A stretch of 6,044 bases of DNA from Desulfobacteraceae bacterium (GTDB lineage: Bacteria; Desulfobacterota; Syntrophobacteria; BM002). The position numbers and the translations under genes were made by a program. Below, one piece after another: positions 5,145 through 6,044 of the stretch. The notes under the pieces are model-generated. The model was not told where the DNA came from and did no database searches. It saw nothing but the letters and a program-made list of their open reading frames with translations. Where the stretch lies: contig PPDG01000305.1 in the NCBI GenBank assembly GCA_002899795.1, positions 1-6,044 of the forward strand, read 5' to 3'. Position 1 is the stretch's first letter; every line of letters begins with the position of its first letter.

Positions 5145-5591
5145 TTAACTTGCCTGCTGTAATTGGAGCTCCCTGTAGTATCCAAGCGTGGTGTAGTAAA
5201 TGGCCATATCAAAGAAACGATTTAGGTAAGTAATAAAATCAACAGCAGAATCAAGCTCTCTTGTCGTTCTCATTATTCCTTTTTCCAATACCGTATCCCA
5301 GATGTGTCTTTTCGTGGCAACCAACGCCTGGATTATTTCATGAAGAGGGAAACCTTCCTCAAACCGCTGCCGGCCAATACTGGAGTAGTGAGTTCTTACC
5401 TCTCCTTTCTCACTATCTCTGAGCAGCCAGTGACCCAAACGGCTATAAATTTCAAAAATGTTCTGATAGAGCGTCTGGTCAACCAGAGTCTGGTAGGATG
5501 AAGTGCTTGGGTCGCTAAGAAGCTTTCCTTTGAGCTCCTTCGCCATACTCGCGGCGTTATTTTCTATCATTTCAATCAGTCTAACTAACAT
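5145..5591 (-). CDS. RsbRD N-terminal-domain-like helical protein, first tandem paralogue (148 aa)
   Basis: A 148-residue, probably all-helical cytosolic protein starting MLVRLIEMIENNAASM. Its core SRLGHWLLRDSEKGEVRTHY (50-69) and GFPLHEIIQALVATKRHIW (80-98) matches the downstream paralogue. By hand I count 38 identities in 87 aligned positions over the first part, and 11 of 42 over the rest. The fold class suggested is the globin-like RsbRD_N sensor domain, which in stressosome proteins receives signals and passes them to a STAS domain. Here the domain stands alone, so it would have to act by binding a partner. The ATG at 5591 is preceded by GAGGAGG with 6 bases spacing. A longer TTG-initiated frame from 5621 (10 extra residues, very basic) runs through that Shine-Dalgarno and is rejected. 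It is the first gene of the probable operon, with about 450 gene-free bases upstream. Confidence 0.75.
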   Translation of the reverse strand: MLVRLIEMIENNAASMAKELKGKLLSDPSTSSYQTLVDQTLYQNIFEIYSRLGHWLLRDSEKGEVRTHYSSIGRQRFEEGFPLHEIIQALVATKRHIWDTVLEKGIMRTTRELDSAVDFITYLNRFFDMAIYYTTLGYYRELQLQQAS

Positions 5592-5948
5592 GATCGTCCT
5601 CCTCGCCTTCCTCTTTCCCAAAGGAGTTTTATCTCTGGTCAGTAAATGATGAGCTCAGAGAGAGAACAAGTGTGTCTAAGAAGAAAAGACAAAAGGGGAA
5701 AATTTAGCCCAGAGCGAAACAGCTAACCTTCAACAGGGTCGAGCATGCGATAGCGAAAATGGAATAAGTGCTGGTGAAAAACCTCAGGAGGTGGTGTTAC
5801 CGAAAGGTTATATCCACGATCGTAGATGGTAGAGTCTGTCGAGATTTACTTTAGCAGTGGCACTCATCAAAGGTAACATTCAGTAGCCAAAATCGTAAGG
5901 CTCCAACTATTAATCGAATAGTCGAATTCCATCAAGTTTATGTCGTAC

Positions 5949-5982
5949 ACTCCCAGTTGAGAAAGGGTACCCTACTGGGAGT
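5949..5982. repeat. Perfect 9-bp inverted repeat enclosing a 10-bp palindrome
   Basis: ACTCCCAGT (5949-5957) and ACTGGGAGT (5974-5982) are exact reverse complements around a 16-base loop. The loop itself ends in the palindrome AGGGTACCCT (5964-5973). The palindrome CTTGCAAG (5983-5990) follows directly. No T run is seen on either side. It could be an operator or an RNA hairpin in a leader read on the - strand. Confidence 0.5.
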
Positions 5983-6007
5983 CTTGCAAGCACACTTTGA
6001 TATTCAT
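5972..6007 (-). CDS. Possible 11-residue leader peptide or start of a decayed gene
   Basis: An ATG at 6007 on the - strand is preceded by GGAGGAG, only 2 bases away (4 bases if GGAGG is used). It encodes MNIKVCLQDSQ and then TAG. The last codons lie in one arm of the 9-bp hairpin at 5949-5982. After the TAG the same frame stays open for 34 further codons. It could be a leader peptide, a gene broken by a nonsense change, or chance. The spacing is short and the peptide has no run of one amino acid, so the call is weak. Confidence 0.2.
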   Translation of the reverse strand: MNIKVCLQDSQ

Positions 6008-6044
6008 TTCTCCTCCAAAACAGAGCCACGTTTACGGATCTCAA

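Larger units (their letters stand above)
5592..6044. other. Gene-free stretch upstream of the - strand operon
   Basis: All six frames are broken by stops, and I see no RNA gene such as a tRNA. Small symmetric elements are present: ACCTC-AG-GAGGT (5781-5792) and TCGA-ATAG-TCGA near 5914-5925. The promoter of the RsbRD-like operon should lie here, reading leftward, but no pair of boxes was convincing. The leader immediately before the first gene is purine-rich on the - strand. Confidence 0.4.

Noticed and set aside
5972..6007. Read-through of the in-frame TAG as pyrrolysine
   Set aside because: Only 34 sense codons follow before the next stop, which is common by chance, and nothing in the window suggests pyrrolysine genes.
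5592..6044. tRNA or other classical RNA gene in the right-hand gene-free stretch
   Set aside because: I found no T-loop-like GGTTCGA box with a matching acceptor stem, and no frame longer than a few dozen codons with a good start.

Overview
The window looks like a chromosomal housekeeping/accessory stretch from a Gram-negative bacterium. My best guess is the Desulfobacterota (former Deltaproteobacteria). This rests on the style of the intergenic repeats, on the 99-residue protein that opens with MKAGIVFTGTGPI, and on the RsbRD-like small proteins, all of which I associate with that group. No marker gene is present, so the taxonomy is inference.

Left part, + strand. Positions 1-266 hold no gene. 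They contain a GC-rich hairpin, a purine-rich GACGACA repeat tract and a four-copy 10-bp tandem repeat. These lead into a small two-helix membrane protein of the LapA-domain family (267-488), a CPA1-type cation/proton antiporter (597-2192) and an unrecognised 57-residue protein (2189-2362). The start codon of the last overlaps the antiporter stop codon (ATGA), so the two are probably translated as a coupled pair.

Middle. Positions 2363-2795 contain no gene. The first 200 bases are decayed short repeats. Then comes the most striking object in the window: a 182-bp element (2573-2754) bounded by perfect 20-bp inverted repeats, with further nested stems inside. All four non-Watson-Crick positions in its two main internal stems are G-U pairs when the + strand is read as RNA. 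It ends 41 bases before the start of a seven-helix zinc metalloprotease of family M48 (Ste24 type, 2796-4052). That gene has no visible ribosome binding site.

Right part, - strand. Three genes run convergently toward the protease: two tandem paralogues of a small helical protein resembling the RsbRD N-terminal domain (5591-5145 and 5090-4512), then a conserved 99-residue protein of unknown function (4463-4164) with a very strong ribosome binding site. Spacings of 54 and 48 bases suggest an operon. Shine-Dalgarno placement and the alignment of the two paralogues both indicate that the true starts lie inside the longest open frames. Positions 5592-6044 hold no convincing gene, only a 9-bp hairpin overlapping an 11-codon frame that has a good ribosome binding site.

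Functionally, the left genes concern the membrane (ion balance, envelope), the middle gene membrane proteolysis, and the right genes probably signalling or stress sensing. Nothing in the sequence ties the three groups into one pathway.
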